6,540 bases of DNA. It comes from Anaerolineales bacterium (GTDB lineage Bacteria > Chloroflexota > Anaerolineae > Anaerolineales > UBA6663). The position numbers were made by a program, and so were the translations under genes. Positions 6,208 to 6,540 of the stretch are shown piece by piece. Below the pieces are notes generated by a model. The model did not search any database, was not told where the DNA came from, and saw only the letters and a list, made by a program, of their open reading frames with translations. The stretch's first letter is position 1. The number at the start of each line of letters is the position of its first letter. Location: contig JAGOBN010000243.1 in the NCBI GenBank assembly GCA_017999235.1, positions 1 to 6,540 on the forward strand, in the 5' to 3' direction.

Positions 6208-6214
6208 AACGAAC

Positions 6215-6220
6215 AAGGAG
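6215..6220 (+). promoter_or_regulatory. Strong Shine-Dalgarno of the downstream membrane protein
   Basis: AAGGAG lies five bases before ATG 6226, the best ribosome binding site in the window. It fixes the start and shows that the short frame is a real gene. Confidence 0.8.
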
Positions 6221-6225
6221 CAGCC

Positions 6226-6540
6226 ATGATTCACACTGCGCTTCGGTTTAGTGGACTTCTGCTGACGGGCGGGGCGGCCCTCCTGGGGATGGGGATTATC
6301 AGGCTGTCTTTCAATCCGGTGATCAACCAGGTCTTTTCTCCCCGGATCAGCCTGCTGCTCCTGCTGTCGGCGATTCTTCTTCTGCTGTCTCTTCCGGGCA
6401 TGTATGCCAACCAGGCGAGTTCAGCCGGCTGGCTGGGCCTTGCTGGGTACGCGCTGCTGCAAGCCGGCCTGGTTCTGATCGTTGTGATCGCCGCGCCCCC
6501 GCTTCTTTACCCGTCCCTCCGCGAAGCCTCGGGTGAGACC
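6226..6540 (+). CDS. Small multi-pass membrane protein, unknown function, C-terminus beyond window
   Basis: The frame stays open from ATG 6226 to the window edge, giving 105 residues. It is very hydrophobic, with three likely membrane helices at about 8-27, 41-58 and 68-94. Between the first two is a short loop with SFNPVINQVFSPR (28-40), and between the second and third is PGMYANQASSAG (57-68). After the third helix come PPLLYPSLRE (91-100) and a polar stretch. It has no Cys, no heme motif and no catalytic motif I can recognise, and I cannot name a family with confidence. The 18-bp gap after the cytochrome c stop and the strong ribosome binding site indicate co-transcription, so a role in anchoring or assembling that cytochrome is possible but unproven. 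Confidence 0.8.
   Translation, partial: MIHTALRFSGLLLTGGAALLGMGIIRLSFNPVINQVFSPRISLLLLLSAILLLLSLPGMYANQASSAGWLGLAGYALLQAGLVLIVVIAAPPLLYPSLREASGET

Noticed and set aside
1..6540. Search for CRISPR repeats, tRNA or rRNA genes and transposases
   Set aside because: No regularly spaced repeats, no tRNA-like cloverleaf, no rRNA segments and no transposase or integrase motifs were seen on either strand by eye.

Overview
The window is GC-rich DNA, strongly so at third codon positions, with tightly packed genes. The protein repertoire (a CHAT protease-like domain fused to an nSTAND NTPase, a cyclic-nucleotide-domain/PP2C phosphatase carrying a GDVTDKG motif, a stand-alone V4R protein, and a membrane-anchored diheme cytochrome c) resembles genomes of filamentous or heterotrophic Chloroflexota (Anaerolineae-like). 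This taxonomic call is inference from family composition; there is no rRNA or other marker gene here.

Left part (1-3894, minus strand): a two-gene operon read leftwards. The upstream gene (2617-3894) encodes a soluble RsbU-type serine/threonine phosphatase with an N-terminal cyclic-nucleotide-binding domain. Fourteen bases after its stop begins a large CHAT + nSTAND protein (start 2602) that stays open to the left edge, so its C-terminus is missing. All catalytic and nucleotide-binding motifs of both proteins look intact. The arrangement suggests a signal-transduction module in which a small-molecule or stress input reaches a phosphatase and a caspase-like, ATP-dependent switch protein. That functional coupling is inferred from gene order only.

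Middle part (3895-4828): a divergent intergenic region of about 310 bp. It holds a TTGACA-type promoter with an upstream A-tract for the rightward gene, and a TACAAT -10-like element with a 19-bp dyad for the leftward operon. The rightward gene (4208-4828) is a small V4R (4-vinyl reductase/hydrocarbon-binding) domain protein with five cysteines, probably a ligand- or metal-binding sensor or chaperone with no attached output domain.

Right part (4829-6540): a 377-bp non-coding stretch containing a perfect 8-bp inverted repeat just upstream of a diheme cytochrome c gene (5206-6207; two N-terminal membrane helices, then two CxxCH domains). It is followed after 18 bp by a small multi-pass membrane protein with a strong ribosome binding site (from 6226, open at the right edge). 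These two genes form a second operon, probably concerned with membrane electron transfer.

No tRNA, rRNA, CRISPR array, transposase or insertion sequence was seen. Two long plus-strand open frames (983-2818 and 2659-3969) and a minus-strand frame (3995-5026) are antisense shadows of the real genes.
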